From assembly GCA_035464115.1 (NCBI GenBank), contig DATHSN010000033.1, positions 1 to 30,894 of the forward strand: DNA of 30,894 bases, written 5' to 3'. Position numbers and translations under genes: made by a program. Source of the stretch: DATHSN01 sp035464115. Lineage in GTDB: Bacteria; Actinomycetota; Acidimicrobiia; Acidimicrobiales; SKKL01. A model generated the notes under the pieces. That model did no database searches, was not told the DNA's origin, and saw only the letters and a program-made list of their open reading frames with translations. Each line of letters begins with the position of its first letter. The stretch's first letter is position 1. Positions 14,895 to 26,078 of this stretch are shown piece by piece.

Positions 14895-16542
14895 TAGGAC
14901 GGCGTGCACCGAGGGCGGCCCGGGCCCCGGTGAGGTGGTCGACCAGCTCGTCGCAGCGGGCCACCGACTGGTCGAGCACCACCGCCGCCGCGCCGCCGGC
15001 GAGGTCGGCGTGGGCCGTGGCCAGGCCGGCGCGCCGCTGGAACACGCTGGCGCTGGTGCGTCCGCTCTGGACCCGGTGGCGCACCGCGACCGTGGTGCGC
15101 CGCACCAGCGAACCCCGGCGCACGACCACCACGTCGTCGTCGAGGCGCACCCCGAGGGCGCGGTAGGCGTCGAGCCCGCTCGCGGTGGCGACCACGGCGG
15201 CGACGAGCGCCACCCCGATCAGCGGTGGCGACCACCCGGCGACGACACCCAGCGCCACCACCACCACCGCCAGCGGGCCGAGGCGGCGCGCCAGGCGGCG
15301 ACGACGGGCGGCCGGCGGTGCGCCGTCGAGCCCGTCGAGGGCGACCGGGCGCCCGAGGGCCACCTGGACGAGTCGGTCGATCTCGGCCGAGTCGGCCAGC
15401 GGCACCAGGACCCGCTCGTCGTCGCCGGCGCCGCCACCGGCGCTGCGGACGCGCACCGCGGCCAGGCCGAGCAGGCGGTGGAGCGGGTTCTCCGCCACGA
15501 CGACCGACTTCACGCGGTGCAGGGGCACGACCGTCTCGCGCCGGTCGAGGAGCCCGCGGCGCAGGTGCAGCTCGTCACCGCGGCGCACCACCGTGAGGTC
15601 GTGGTGGGCGACGACCGAGGCACCGGCCGCGAGCACCAGCATGGCCACGACCGCGACGACGGCGACGAGGGCGACGCCGAGCGCCCCGACCACCGCATCG
15701 GCCGAGTCGCCGACCTCGGTGACGACCTCACGGGGCAAGCGGGTGAGGGCGTCGAACGCGGCGCCGATCACGGCGAGGGCCACGAGGAGGTTGGCGCCGC
15801 TCACCCCGGCGACCGCGAGGCGGCCCACCGAGAGGCGCAGCACCGGCTCCTCGGCCACGGCGGTGGGGGCCCACGGCGGCGGGTCAGCGGGGGCTGTGGT
15901 GGCGAAGGCGGGGACTGTGGCGGCATCGGCGCCGCCATCGGGCTCGGGACCGGTCGCGCCGCCGGTCGCGGGCGCACGCTCGACCTCGGCGCGCGTGACC
16001 TCGGCGCGCGCGATCTCGGCGCGCGCCGTGAGGAGGGCGGCCCGCAGGTCGGCGGCGTCGTGGCGCGGGAGGGCGTCGAGCTCCACCTCGGCGCGCCCGG
16101 CGCCGCCGGCGGTCTCGATCCGCACCACCGCCAGGCCCGCCATCCGGTGCAGCAGGGGCTCCTCGACGCTGACCTGCTGCATGCGGGTGACCGGGACGCG
16201 GCGACGGGTGCGGCGCACCACGCCGTCGTCGAGGGTGACGACCTCGCCGTCGAAGCTCCACGTCCGCCGAGCCCAGCGCGCGAGGCGCGATCCGGCGACC
16301 ACCACGATCACCAGGGGCACCAGCTCGACGCGACCGATGGCCACCGCGGCGAAGACCCAGGGAAGCAGCTCGCCGACGACGGCCCGCAGGCCGAGCCACG
16401 GGCTGAGCGGGTGGGTCCGGCCCGGGTCCCGCCAACCGGGCCGCCGCGTCGGTGGCGGCGGCGGGGGCGGCACCGTCGGTGGCGGCGGCGGGGGCGGCAC
16501 CGACGGCGGCGGCGTCGTCGAGCCGGGCTCAGACGGCGTCAT
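14890..16542 (-). CDS. Three-domain bacterial PH membrane protein (YdbT-like)
   Basis: 550-residue membrane protein with three bPH2-type domains. The first contains WSFDGEVVTLDDGVVRRTRRRVPVTRMQQVSVEEPLLHR and the second LHLRRGLLDRRETVVPLHRVKSVVVAENPLHRLLGL. The third, more divergent, contains VVVVRRGSLVRRTTVAVRHRVQS. Pairs of hydrophobic segments precede each domain. The order matches Bacillus YdbT, whose function in envelope stress is only partly known. The N-terminus (about 1-33) is a proline-rich run encoded by a duplicated 27-bp unit. A charged Ala/Arg/Glu repeat (ARAEI-ARAEV-TRAEV) follows the first PH domain. The ATG at 16540-16542 overlaps the upstream small PH gene by 14 bp, so the two are co-expressed. 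The stop lies in the operator of the downstream antitoxin gene. Confidence 0.82.
   Translation of the reverse strand: MTPSEPGSTTPPPSVPPPPPPPTVPPPPPPPTRRPGWRDPGRTHPLSPWLGLRAVVGELLPWVFAAVAIGRVELVPLVIVVVAGSRLARWARRTWSFDGEVVTLDDGVVRRTRRRVPVTRMQQVSVEEPLLHRMAGLAVVRIETAGGAGRAEVELDALPRHDAADLRAALLTARAEIARAEVTRAEVERAPATGGATGPEPDGGADAATVPAFATTAPADPPPWAPTAVAEEPVLRLSVGRLAVAGVSGANLLVALAVIGAAFDALTRLPREVVTEVGDSADAVVGALGVALVAVVAVVAMLVLAAGASVVAHHDLTVVRRGDELHLRRGLLDRRETVVPLHRVKSVVVAENPLHRLLGLAAVRVRSAGGGAGDDERVLVPLADSAEIDRLVQVALGRPVALDGLDGAPPAARRRRLARRLGPLAVVVVALGVVAGWSPPLIGVALVAAVVATASGLDAYRALGVRLDDDVVVVRRGSLVRRTTVAVRHRVQSGRTSASVFQRRAGLATAHADLAGGAAAVVLDQSVARCDELVDHLTGARAALGARRPM
15984..16028. repeat. 15-bp tandem repeat, three copies, inside the PH-domain gene
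   Basis: Three adjoining 15-bp units of the form (c/t)ctcggcgcgcg(t/c)ga, with small differences in the last copy, encode a repeated Ala-Glu-Ile/Val-Ala/Thr-Arg pentapeptide. It lies between the first and second PH domains. The repeat keeps the frame, so copy-number change would alter only linker length. Confidence 0.75.
16448..16501. repeat. Perfect 27-bp tandem duplication encoding a poly-proline tract
   Basis: Units 16448-16474 and 16475-16501 are identical. On the minus strand each encodes a valine- or threonine-bounded run of seven prolines near the N-terminus of the large PH-domain protein. A degenerate third unit follows towards the start codon. Slippage here would change the length of the cytoplasmic tail by 9 residues. 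Confidence 0.8.
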
Positions 16543-17029
16543 CGTCGCCGACCCGCTCGAGGACGAGGGCGCGCAGGTGCTCGGCCACCTCGGTCCGCAA
16601 CCCGGGGATCGACCCGTCGGTCGTGGCCGCGGCGGTGGTGACGACGGCGCGGCTCAGCCCGAGGATCCGCTCGACCGGCCCCTGGGCCAGGTCGATCTGC
16701 TGGACCCGGACGTAGGGGACCGCCGAGGTGCGGTGGACGATCACCCCGCGACGCAGCTCGATGGCCAGCTCGCCGAGCCGGTAGCGCCACCGCCGGTGGG
16801 CCAGCACCGGCCCCGCCAGCGACCCCGCGATGGCCGCCACCGCGAGCGACACCGGGCCCACCACCGCGACCGTCGACCCGACGAGGTCGGCGCGATGGGC
16901 CAGCCAGGCGCCCATGGCCGCCGCCGCCACCGCGGCGGCGCTCACCGTGAGAGCGATGATCCGCCACAGCACCACGGCCCGGGGATCGACGGCCGTCCAC
17001 CGGCCCGGGTCGGACTCCGCCACGACCAC
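16529..17029 (-). CDS. Single-domain bacterial PH membrane protein (YdbS-like)
   Basis: 166-residue protein. Two hydrophobic helices (about 20-43 and 50-77) are followed by one bPH2 domain: YRLGELAIELRRGVIVHRTSAVPYVRVQQIDLAQGPVERILGLSRAVVTTAA. The phrase VPYVRVQQIDLAQGPVER is the signature of this family. It partners the three-domain protein encoded immediately downstream (14-bp overlap), reproducing the ydbS-ydbT gene pair of Firmicutes and Actinobacteria. The role is probably in the membrane, but the exact function is unknown. GTG 17027-17029 is taken as start; a second in-frame GTG two codons later (17021-17023) is equally possible. No strong SD is visible. Confidence 0.8.
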   Translation of the reverse strand: MVVAESDPGRWTAVDPRAVVLWRIIALTVSAAAVAAAAMGAWLAHRADLVGSTVAVVGPVSLAVAAIAGSLAGPVLAHRRWRYRLGELAIELRRGVIVHRTSAVPYVRVQQIDLAQGPVERILGLSRAVVTTAAATTDGSIPGLRTEVAEHLRALVLERVGDDDAV

Positions 17030-17131
17030 GAGGCTACCGAGGCCCGGTGCGGCTCCCGCGTGCCACCCGTCGCCCAGGGCCGCCGCGCGCCGGGGGCGGG
17101 TCGGACCCAGGGCCGCCGGGCCACGGCGGGC

Positions 17132-18439
17132 TCAGGGGCGACCGCCGACCCGGTCCCAGAACGGCTGGTCGCTGCGCCCCATCACGGCACCCGCGAGGGG
17201 CATCCCGACCCGATGCGTGGGCCGGGGCGGCAGCGGGCGGTGGCGCAGCTCGGCGAACGGGGGTGGGGCCTCACCCAGGACGGTGGCCGCCATCCGCACG
17301 CCGAGCCAGCTGTTGAGGGCCACGCCCGAGCCGTTGCAGCCGGTCGCGTACCACACCCCGTCGAGGCGCCCGACGTGGGGCAACCGGTCGAGGGTGACCG
17401 CCACCTGACCGCCCCACACCCGGTCGATCGCCACGCCGGCGAGCTGGGGGTGGACCCGCACCATGCAGTCGGCGAGGAAGTCGGCGGCGTCGGCGAGGGT
17501 GGTGGCGCCGAGGCCCCGCCGCCCCCCGAACGCCATCCGGCCGTCGGGGGTGAGGCGCCAGTAGAACAGGAAGGTCTTGGAGTCGAAGACCATCCGCCCG
17601 GTGGGGAGCACGGCCGCCGCGAGGTCGGCGTCGAGCGGCTCGGTGGCCACGATGAAGCTGCCGACCGGCAGCACCCGGCGCCGGAGCGCCGGGACGAGCC
17701 CATCGGCGGTGGCGTTGGTGAGGGCGATGACGGCGCCGGTGTCGACGGGCCCGCGGGTGGTGTGGACGGTGAAGCGGCCGGCGGTGCGGGTGACCGCCGT
17801 GGCCCGGGTGTGCTCGTGGAGCTCGGCGCCGGCCGCCGACGCCAGCCGGGCCAGGCCGGCGTGGTAGCGGGCGGGGTGCAGCCCGCCGGTGCGGCCGAGC
17901 ACGGCGGCAAAACCGAAGGCGGTGGAGCCGAGCTCGGCGGCGAGGTCGTCGCCCTCGACGAAGCGGGCCTCGACGTCACCGAGGTCGTCGCGGTGCTCGG
18001 CGACCAGCTCCTCCCAGGCCGGGCGCAGGGCGGGGTCGTGGGCGCAGTAGAGCTGGCCGCTGCGGTGGTAGTCGCAGTCGATCGCCTCGTCGGCCACGAG
18101 CGACTCGACCAGGTCGAACGCCTCCTCCACCGCGGCGTGCAGGCGCGGGCCCAGGGGGCCGTAGCGGCGCGCGAGGGCCCGGGGCCCGGCCTTGAGCTCG
18201 GGGATCACCATGCCGCCGTTGCGGCTGCTCGCCCCGGCGCCGAGGGCATCGGCCTCGAGCACCACCGCGTGGCGGCCCCGGCGGGCGAGCTCGCGGCCGG
18301 CGAGCAGCCCGGCGTACCCGCCGCCGACCACGACCACGTCGGCGGCGCGGGGCAGCGGTCCGGGGCTGGGAGCGGGCGGGTCGGCCTGCTCCATCCAGAG
18401 CACCGACTCGCGGAACGTGGCCGATCGGGTGGCGGGCAC
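17132..18439 (-). CDS. FAD-dependent amine oxidoreductase, DAO family (PuuB-like)
   Basis: 435-residue flavoprotein of the D-amino-acid oxidase (DAO) family. ADVVVVGGGYAGLLAGRELARRG (about 33-55) is the FAD Rossmann fold. GASSRNGGMV and the C-terminal GVWYATGCNGSGVALNSWLG are typical of gamma-glutamylputrescine oxidase and related amine oxidases. The N-terminal SVLWMEQ segment also resembles PuuB, and length is close (426 in E. coli). Its expected reaction is oxidative deamination of an amine or N-substituted amino acid, with H2O2 or reduced carrier as product. The substrate is inferred, not proven. No PuuA glutamylation enzyme is in the window. The GTG start at 18437-18439 has no good SD; TAGGTT lies exactly 6 nt upstream, suggesting a leaderless mRNA. 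It is divergent from the second aminotransferase. Confidence 0.82.
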   Translation of the reverse strand: MPATRSATFRESVLWMEQADPPAPSPGPLPRAADVVVVGGGYAGLLAGRELARRGRHAVVLEADALGAGASSRNGGMVIPELKAGPRALARRYGPLGPRLHAAVEEAFDLVESLVADEAIDCDYHRSGQLYCAHDPALRPAWEELVAEHRDDLGDVEARFVEGDDLAAELGSTAFGFAAVLGRTGGLHPARYHAGLARLASAAGAELHEHTRATAVTRTAGRFTVHTTRGPVDTGAVIALTNATADGLVPALRRRVLPVGSFIVATEPLDADLAAAVLPTGRMVFDSKTFLFYWRLTPDGRMAFGGRRGLGATTLADAADFLADCMVRVHPQLAGVAIDRVWGGQVAVTLDRLPHVGRLDGVWYATGCNGSGVALNSWLGVRMAATVLGEAPPPFAELRHRPLPPRPTHRVGMPLAGAVMGRSDQPFWDRVGGRP

Positions 18440-18445
18440 GGCCGG

Positions 18446-18451
18446 AACCTA
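18446..18451 (-). promoter_or_regulatory. Candidate leaderless -10 box of the PuuB-like gene
   Basis: TAGGTT on the minus strand is followed by 6 nt and the GTG start. This is the spacing expected when transcription begins at the first base of the start codon. The absence of an SD supports the reading; no matching -35 is clear. Confidence 0.45.
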
Positions 18452-18510
18452 TCGGAACGGTGGTCAACGGGGGGATCTGCCATCGGATCGCTCGCCAGCA
18501 GCGTCGGCAC

Positions 18511-18551
18511 CGATCGAACCGGTTGCCGCGCGCCCCGTGAGCGACGATGAT
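18511..18551 (+). promoter_or_regulatory. Candidate promoter with shared upstream motif (site C) for the aminotransferase-mmsA operon
   Basis: CGATCGAACCGGTTGC (18511-18526) runs into TTGCCG (18523-18528). GATGAT (18546-18551) follows after 17 nt as a possible -10, and the ATG at 18584 has a GAGGAG SD. The 16-mer differs at two positions from site A upstream of the other aminotransferase operon (2556-2571), in the same position relative to the putative -35. Confidence 0.4.
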
Positions 18552-18583
18552 CGCGGGACGCCGAGACGACCCGAGGAGTCCGC

Positions 18584-19890
18584 ATGGGAGCCCACGAGGA
18601 GCTGCTCGCCCGCCATCGCCGGGTGATGCCGAGCTGGTTGGCCCTGTACTACGACCAGCCGATCGAGCTGGTCGACGGCCACGGCCGCCACGTGGTCGAC
18701 GGCGAGGGCAACACCTACCTCGACTTCTTCGCGGGGATCCTCACCACCATGACCGCCTACAACCTCCCCGAGGTCGTCGAAGCGGTGCAGGCCCAGGCCG
18801 GCAAGATGCTGCACACCTCCACGCTCTACCTCATCGAGCCGATGATCGAGCTGGCCGAGGAGATCGCAGCGGTGTCGGGGATCCCCGACGCCAAGGTGTT
18901 CTTCACCACGTCGGGCTCGGAGGCCAACGAGGCGGCGCTGCTCATCGCGTCGACGGTGCGCCGCTCCAACCAGGTGCTGGCCCTGCGCAACAGCTACCAC
19001 GGCCGGTCGTTCGCCACCATGGGCGTCACCGGGAACCGGGGCTGGTCGGCGTCGAGCCTCAGCCCGTTCGCGGTGAGCTACGTGCAGAACGGCTACCGGT
19101 TCCGCAGCCCGTTCGGCCACCTCGACGACGAGGCCTTCACCCGGGCGTGCGCCGACGACCTGCGCGACGTCATCGCCACCACCACCGCGGGCGACGTCGC
19201 CTGCCTCATCGCCGAGCCGATCCAGGGCGTGGGCGGGTTCACGGTGCCGCCCGACGGGTTCCTGCGGGCCTACGAGGAGGTGTGCGACCAGCTCGGCATC
19301 CTCTACATCTCCGACGAGGTCCAGACCGGCTGGGGCCGCACCGGCGAGCACTTCTGGGGCTGGCAGGCCCACGGGGTCACCCCCGACCTGGTCACCTTCG
19401 CCAAGGGCATCGGCAACGGCCTGCCGCTCGCCGGCGTGATCGCCCGGGGCGACCTCATGGACTCGGTGAACGCCAACTCGATCTCCACGTTCGGCGGCAA
19501 CCCGCTGGTCTCGGCCGGCGGGTTGGCCAATCTGCGCTACGTGCTCGCCCACGACCTGCAGTCCAACGCAGCCCGCACCGGCGCCCGCATCATGGAGCAC
19601 CTGGCCCCGCTGCCCGAGAAGCTGACCATGGTCGGCGAGGTGCGCGGCAAGGGCCTCATGATCGGCGTCGAGCTGGTGGGCGACGACGGCCGCACCCCCG
19701 ACCCCGCAGCCGCCAGCCGGGTGCTCGAGGAGTGCCGGGCGAACGGCCTGCTGGTGGGCAAGGGTGGCCTGTGGGGCAACTGCCTGCGCATCGCCCCGCC
19801 GCTCACCCTCACCGACGACGAGGCCGACACCGGCGCCGCCATCCTGGTGGAGGCGCTGGCCACCGTCGATCACGCACAGGGAGCCGCTCG

Positions 19891-19894
<4 letters not shown>
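18584..19894 (+). CDS. Class III aminotransferase (beta-alanine / 3-aminoisobutyrate type)
   Basis: 436-residue PLP-dependent class III aminotransferase, AGXT2-like branch. FFTTSGSEANEAALL (106-120) binds the PLP phosphate. SDEVQTGWGRTG (243-254) holds Asp244 and the conserved Gln-Thr. TFAKGIGNGLPLA carries Schiff-base Lys274. It is only distantly similar to the first aminotransferase and lacks that protein's cysteine cluster. The stop overlaps mmsA by 4 bp (ATGA), which argues that it supplies a semialdehyde to MmsA: beta-alanine to malonate semialdehyde, or 3-aminoisobutyrate to methylmalonate semialdehyde. GABA or another omega-amino acid remains possible. The ATG at 18584 has GAGGAG upstream. 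Confidence 0.9.
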
Positions 19895-21387
<1,493 letters not shown>

Positions 21388-22299
21388 CCGAGGTCGGCTC
21401 CGTCCGCCTGCCCCGTCGGGTCCGCCACCAGCGAGGCAGGCGCTCGAGCGGGAGGAACGGCGCGAACGCGATCCCCAACAGCTGGTAGGGGAACACGATG
21501 GCCATGAGCGCGACAACCCCCACGTGGAACGTCCACGCCGCCGCCACCCACACCGTGCGCCACCGCCCGCCCAGCAGCGCGAGCGGCGCCCCCAGCTCCA
21601 CCGCCACGCTGCCCACCGCCATCGGCCCGAACCACCAGGCCTGGGCGACGGCCCAGCCGCCGAGCGGCGACCACACGTCGCCGACGAGGGCCTTGCGCAG
21701 GTTGTCGTGGGCGACGTGGTGGCGCAGGCCGTCGCCGATCAGCCAGTCGGGGCCGCCGATGCGGAGCTTGGCCACCCCCGCCAGCACGTAGGCCACCACG
21801 ACCACGACCGCGGCCAGCCGCACCGGCCACCCCGACGTGGTGGCGGGCGCGGGGCCGGGCCGGCGGCGGGCGTCGACCGACAGGGCCACCGCGGCGGGGG
21901 CCACGGCGAGAACGATCAGGTGCAACGCCACCAGGTTCTCGGTGTGGAAGATCTGGCCCCACGAGCTGCGGTGGCTGGTGACGACGAGGAACCCGATCGC
22001 GAACAGCGGACCCGACCACCGCCACCGCCAGCCGACGAGGGCGGCGACACCTGCGGCGATGCTGGCGACGAGGACCACCCCCACCAGCCCCGCCGAGGGT
22101 GGGGCGTCGAGGGCGAGGAGTGGCCCGACGGGCGCCCACCGGTCGGGGGCGACGTCGGCCAGCCGGGCGACGTCGACCAGGTGCGGGGCCCGCACCACCA
22201 GGAAGCCGAGCGCGTAGCCCACGACGAGGATCCGCAGCACCGCCAGGCGCTCGGCGGGCACGTCGGCGCGGTACCAGCGGTCGAGGCGGGCCAGCACGG

Positions 22300-22752
22300 T
22301 CAGCGCTCCACCGGGCAGGTGGCGTGCGAGGTCACCGTGGTCGGGGTGCCGTCACCGGCGAAGAAGGCCACCGAGTCGTGCCGCTCGACCACCACGTCGA
22401 CCGCCTCCAGATCGCGTCCCGACGCCGCCACCCGTCGGGCGATCTCCGCGCACAGGGCATCGGCGCGGCCGTCGCGGACCGACCGCGACACGGTGGCGAT
22501 GGCGAGCATGGGCTCGTCGCTGCCGGAGATCAGCTCGGGCGACAACCGGTGGCGGTCGCCGGCCGCGTCGAGCCCCACCGCGGTGGCCACCACCGACTCG
22601 GGACCCCGGTCGCCCGCGAACATCGGGTAGGTCGACAGGGGGTACCCATCGGTCGGCGGTCGCCACAGCGCGGGGGCCACCATCGCCCCCACCACGGCCA
22701 CGAGGACCAACCACGGTCCGAACCGGCGCCCCACAGGGGCCAGGGTAGGCAT
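22300..22752 (-). CDS. Small single-helix membrane protein, partner of the HTTM protein
   Basis: 150-residue protein of unknown function. One N-terminal hydrophobic helix (about 13-30, GPWLVLVAVVGAMVAPAL) is followed by an extracytoplasmic domain that opens with DGYPLSTYPMFAGDRG. I associate this PLSxYPMF motif with small proteins encoded next to HTTM genes. Cys residues in DALCAEIARR and near the C-terminus (SHATCPVER) could form a disulfide. The ATG at 22750-22752 is taken as start. A GTG six codons later (22732-22734) is an alternative, because TACCCT on the minus strand (22742-22747) lies 7 nt before it. The gene directly precedes the HTTM gene and is divergent from the toroid-like gene. 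Confidence 0.68.
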   Translation of the reverse strand: MPTLAPVGRRFGPWLVLVAVVGAMVAPALWRPPTDGYPLSTYPMFAGDRGPESVVATAVGLDAAGDRHRLSPELISGSDEPMLAIATVSRSVRDGRADALCAEIARRVAASGRDLEAVDVVVERHDSVAFFAGDGTPTTVTSHATCPVER

Positions 22753-22757
22753 AGGGT
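22742..22757. promoter_or_regulatory. Back-to-back -10 hexamers of a compact divergent promoter
   Basis: On the minus strand TACCCT (22742-22747) and on the plus strand TAGGGT (22752-22757) face outward 4 bp apart. Each sits 7-8 nt before a possible start codon (GTG 22734 on minus, ATG 22766 on plus). The two operons could therefore share one melted region and give near-leaderless transcripts. Confidence 0.4.
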
Positions 22758-22765
22758 GCCGGGGG

Positions 22766-23959
22766 ATGGGCGTGGGGCGACGGGTGACGGTGGCGGTGAT
22801 CGCCTGGGTGGCGGTGGCCGCGGTGCTGCGGGTGGGCGTGGTCCCCCCGGAGCGGTGCCCGGCGGTCACCGTGGCCGACGCCGAGACGGCGGTGGCCGAG
22901 GCCGTCGGATGGTTCGAGCGCAACCAGCGCGACGACGGCACGTGGCTCTACCGCTACGACGCCGCGGCCGACGCCGACCTCGGTGGCTACAACACGGTCC
23001 GCCACGCCGGGGTCACCATGTCGCTCTACCAGGCGGCCGAGATCGACGTGGCCGGCGCAGAAGCGGTCGCCGACCGGGGGACCGACTACGCGCTGGCCAA
23101 CCTCGTCCGCCACGACGACTGGGCCGCCTTCGAGCCGTCGTCGCGACGGGTCACCACCGGCGCCACCGCGCTGCTCGTCGCCGGGCTCGCCCACCGGCGC
23201 GCCGCCACCGGCGACCCGGTCCACGACGAGGTCATGGCCGAGCTCGGCCGGTTCCTCGTGGCCCAGACCGAGCCCGGGGGCTCGGTGCTCGCCGAGTGGG
23301 ACGGCCAGCTGCGCACCTCCCGGCCGGGCGTCTACTCCCCGTTCTTCACCGGCGAGGCCTACTGGGCGCTGACGCTGCTGCACCGCGAGTTCCCCGACGC
23401 CGGCTGGGACGAGCCGGCCCGCCGCATCGGCCACTACCTGGCCACCGAGCGCGACGAGGCCGAGGGCTACCAGCCCGACATCTCCGACCACTGGGCCGCC
23501 TACGGCCTGGCGGTCACCACCACCTGGCCGGGCGCCGACCCCGACCGACCGCTCACCGACGCCGAGGCCGTCTACGCCGAGCGCCAGTCCGGCTTCGCCG
23601 GCATCCAGGTGCGCTGGGAGTCCCAGCGCACGAACGACTGGCCCAACTGGTGGCTGCGCGGCCGCCAGACCCTCGGGGCCGGCCTCGGCACGCTCGGCGA
23701 GCAGCTCGGCGGGCTGTGGCCGGTCGCCGAGGCCGACGAGCGGCTCGACCACCTGGTCGAGCCGCTGGCCGAGCGGGCCGTGTGCGTGGCCGGGATGCTC
23801 GTCGACCGCCAGGTCGACGCCGACGAGGCGGCCGCCACCGCCGACCCCGACCGCACCCGCGGCGCCTGGTTCCAGTTCGACATCACCCAGATGGACGACC
23901 AGCAGCACGCCATGTCGGCGGTGCTGTTGGCCCTCCCGATCCTCGAGGGGCGCCCATGA
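22766..23959 (+). CDS. Exported or anchored protein with predicted alpha/alpha-toroid fold
   Basis: 397-residue protein, function not recognised. A short Arg-containing N-terminus and hydrophobic residues 8-26 suggest a signal anchor, so the body probably lies outside the membrane. Helical repeats with WFERNQRDDGTWLYRYD (49-65), GGYNTVRHAGVTMSLYQAAE (73-92), GVYSPFFTGEAYWALTLLHRE and DHWAAYGLAVTTTW resemble the (alpha/alpha)6 barrels of sugar-acting enzymes and terpene-cyclase-like proteins. Conserved-looking Asp, Tyr, Arg and His residues could line an active site. The ATG at 22766 is preceded by GGGGG directly adjacent, too close for an SD. The stop overlaps the next gene (ATGA). It is divergent from the HTTM operon with a 13-bp gap, so the four genes may work together. 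Confidence 0.65.
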   Translation: MGVGRRVTVAVIAWVAVAAVLRVGVVPPERCPAVTVADAETAVAEAVGWFERNQRDDGTWLYRYDAAADADLGGYNTVRHAGVTMSLYQAAEIDVAGAEAVADRGTDYALANLVRHDDWAAFEPSSRRVTTGATALLVAGLAHRRAATGDPVHDEVMAELGRFLVAQTEPGGSVLAEWDGQLRTSRPGVYSPFFTGEAYWALTLLHREFPDAGWDEPARRIGHYLATERDEAEGYQPDISDHWAAYGLAVTTTWPGADPDRPLTDAEAVYAERQSGFAGIQVRWESQRTNDWPNWWLRGRQTLGAGLGTLGEQLGGLWPVAEADERLDHLVEPLAERAVCVAGMLVDRQVDADEAAATADPDRTRGAWFQFDITQMDDQQHAMSAVLLALPILEGRP

Positions 23960-24513
23960 GCACCTGGTTGCTGGTGGTGGCGATCATCGCCGCCGTGAAC
24001 CCCGCCCGGCTGGCCGGGGCCGTGCCCGCCGCGGTGCCGTCGCGCGCCGGCGTCGTCGTGGTCGGCGGCCTGCTCGGCGCGGTCGTGCTCGACGTGCTCG
24101 CCCTCGGCGGCGACGCCGTGCTCGACGCGCTCGACGTGTCGGCCCCCACGCTGCGGGTCGCCGCCGGGTTGGCCGCGCTCACCGTCGCGCTGCGCGACCT
24201 GCTCGGCCCGCCCCCCGCCGCCGAACCGGCCCTCGCCGGGTGGGGCGCGGCGCTGGTGCCGGTGGCCGTGCCGTTGGTGCTGCGTCCGGTGCTCGGCGTG
24301 CTCGCCCTGTCGGGTGGGGCCGACGTGGGGGCCGGGCCGGTGCTGGCCGCCGCGGTGGGGGCGGTGGCGCTCGCCGCCGTCGTGGTGGCGGTGGTGCCGG
24401 TCGACGATGGCGGGACCGCCGGTCGCCTCCGGCGCTGGGGCGCCGAGCTCGGGGCGGTGGCGCTGCTGGTCGCCGGGGCCGGGCTCACCGTCGAGGGCAT
24501 CCTCGCCGTGTAG
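23956..24513 (+). CDS. MarC-like multi-spanning membrane protein
   Basis: 185-residue, strongly hydrophobic protein with about six predicted helices. AAVNPARLAGAVPAAVPSR near the N-terminus resembles the NPxGxxPxF stretch of the MarC family. LDVSAPTLRVAAGLAALTVALRDLLG resembles its GIsxPAxRIAGGxLL segment. PVAVPLVLRPVLGVLAL resembles its PLAxPLxxGPG segment. The similarity is weak and read by eye. MarC proteins have no firmly established substrate. The ATG at 23956 forms an ATGA overlap with the preceding toroid-like gene, so the two are co-translated. Low sequence complexity (Ala/Val/Leu) makes any assignment uncertain. Confidence 0.6.
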   Translation: MSTWLLVVAIIAAVNPARLAGAVPAAVPSRAGVVVVGGLLGAVVLDVLALGGDAVLDALDVSAPTLRVAAGLAALTVALRDLLGPPPAAEPALAGWGAALVPVAVPLVLRPVLGVLALSGGADVGAGPVLAAAVGAVALAAVVVAVVPVDDGGTAGRLRRWGAELGAVALLVAGAGLTVEGILAV

Positions 24514-24561
24514 GCGGAGCGGGGGGCCGGTACGGGGTGGGGGCCGGGGACGGCCGTGCGC

Positions 24562-25802
<1,241 letters not shown>

Positions 25803-25806
<4 letters not shown>

Positions 25807-26072
25807 GACGCCCGGGCCGAGCGGAACGCCCGGGCCAGCATCGGGCTCTCGGCCCGAAGCGATGGTGTGGCCGGTCCGGCGTGGCGCTCGTCGAGCAGGT
25901 CCCACCCGGTGGGCACCCGGAACCGGGCGGCGTGCACCGCGCACAGGTCGTGGCCGATGTGGGCGGGGTCGGCGACGAGGCCACCGATCCACGCCCGGAG
26001 GGCCGACAGGTCATAGGTGATCGAGGCGATCGCCGGCTCGGCGCAGCCGGGTCGCGAGCACACTCGGCGCAT
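25803..26072 (-). CDS. DUF3499 family small zinc-ribbon-like protein
   Basis: 89-residue protein of the actinobacterial DUF3499 family. It begins MRRVCSRPGCAEPAIASITYDLS and contains HDLCAVHAARFRVPTGWDLL. Cys5, Cys10, Cys44 and His47 are placed to bind one zinc ion (CX4C...CX2H). Its function is unknown. The ATG at 26070-26072 is preceded by TAGCGT 6 nt upstream, so it may be read from a leaderless transcript. That hexamer overlaps the stop of the nucleoside hydrolase gene 10 bp upstream. The 3' end overlaps the serine hydrolase gene by 4 bp (GTGA). Confidence 0.85.
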
Positions 26073-26078
26073 CCCCCG

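Noticed and set aside
16448..16501. CRISPR-like repeat
   Set aside because: The two 27-bp copies adjoin without spacers and encode prolines in frame within a membrane-protein gene.
15185..18550. Plus-strand open frame of about 1100 codons
   Set aside because: Antisense to the PH-domain pair and PuuB-like gene, which show coherent families. The composition is repetitive Arg/Pro/Thr/Ser with no recognisable fold.
24514..24561. Possible terminator between the MarC-like gene and the serine hydrolase gene
   Set aside because: The gap is G-rich, but only short, imperfect arms such as GGCCG/CGGCC can be paired. Not strong enough to call.
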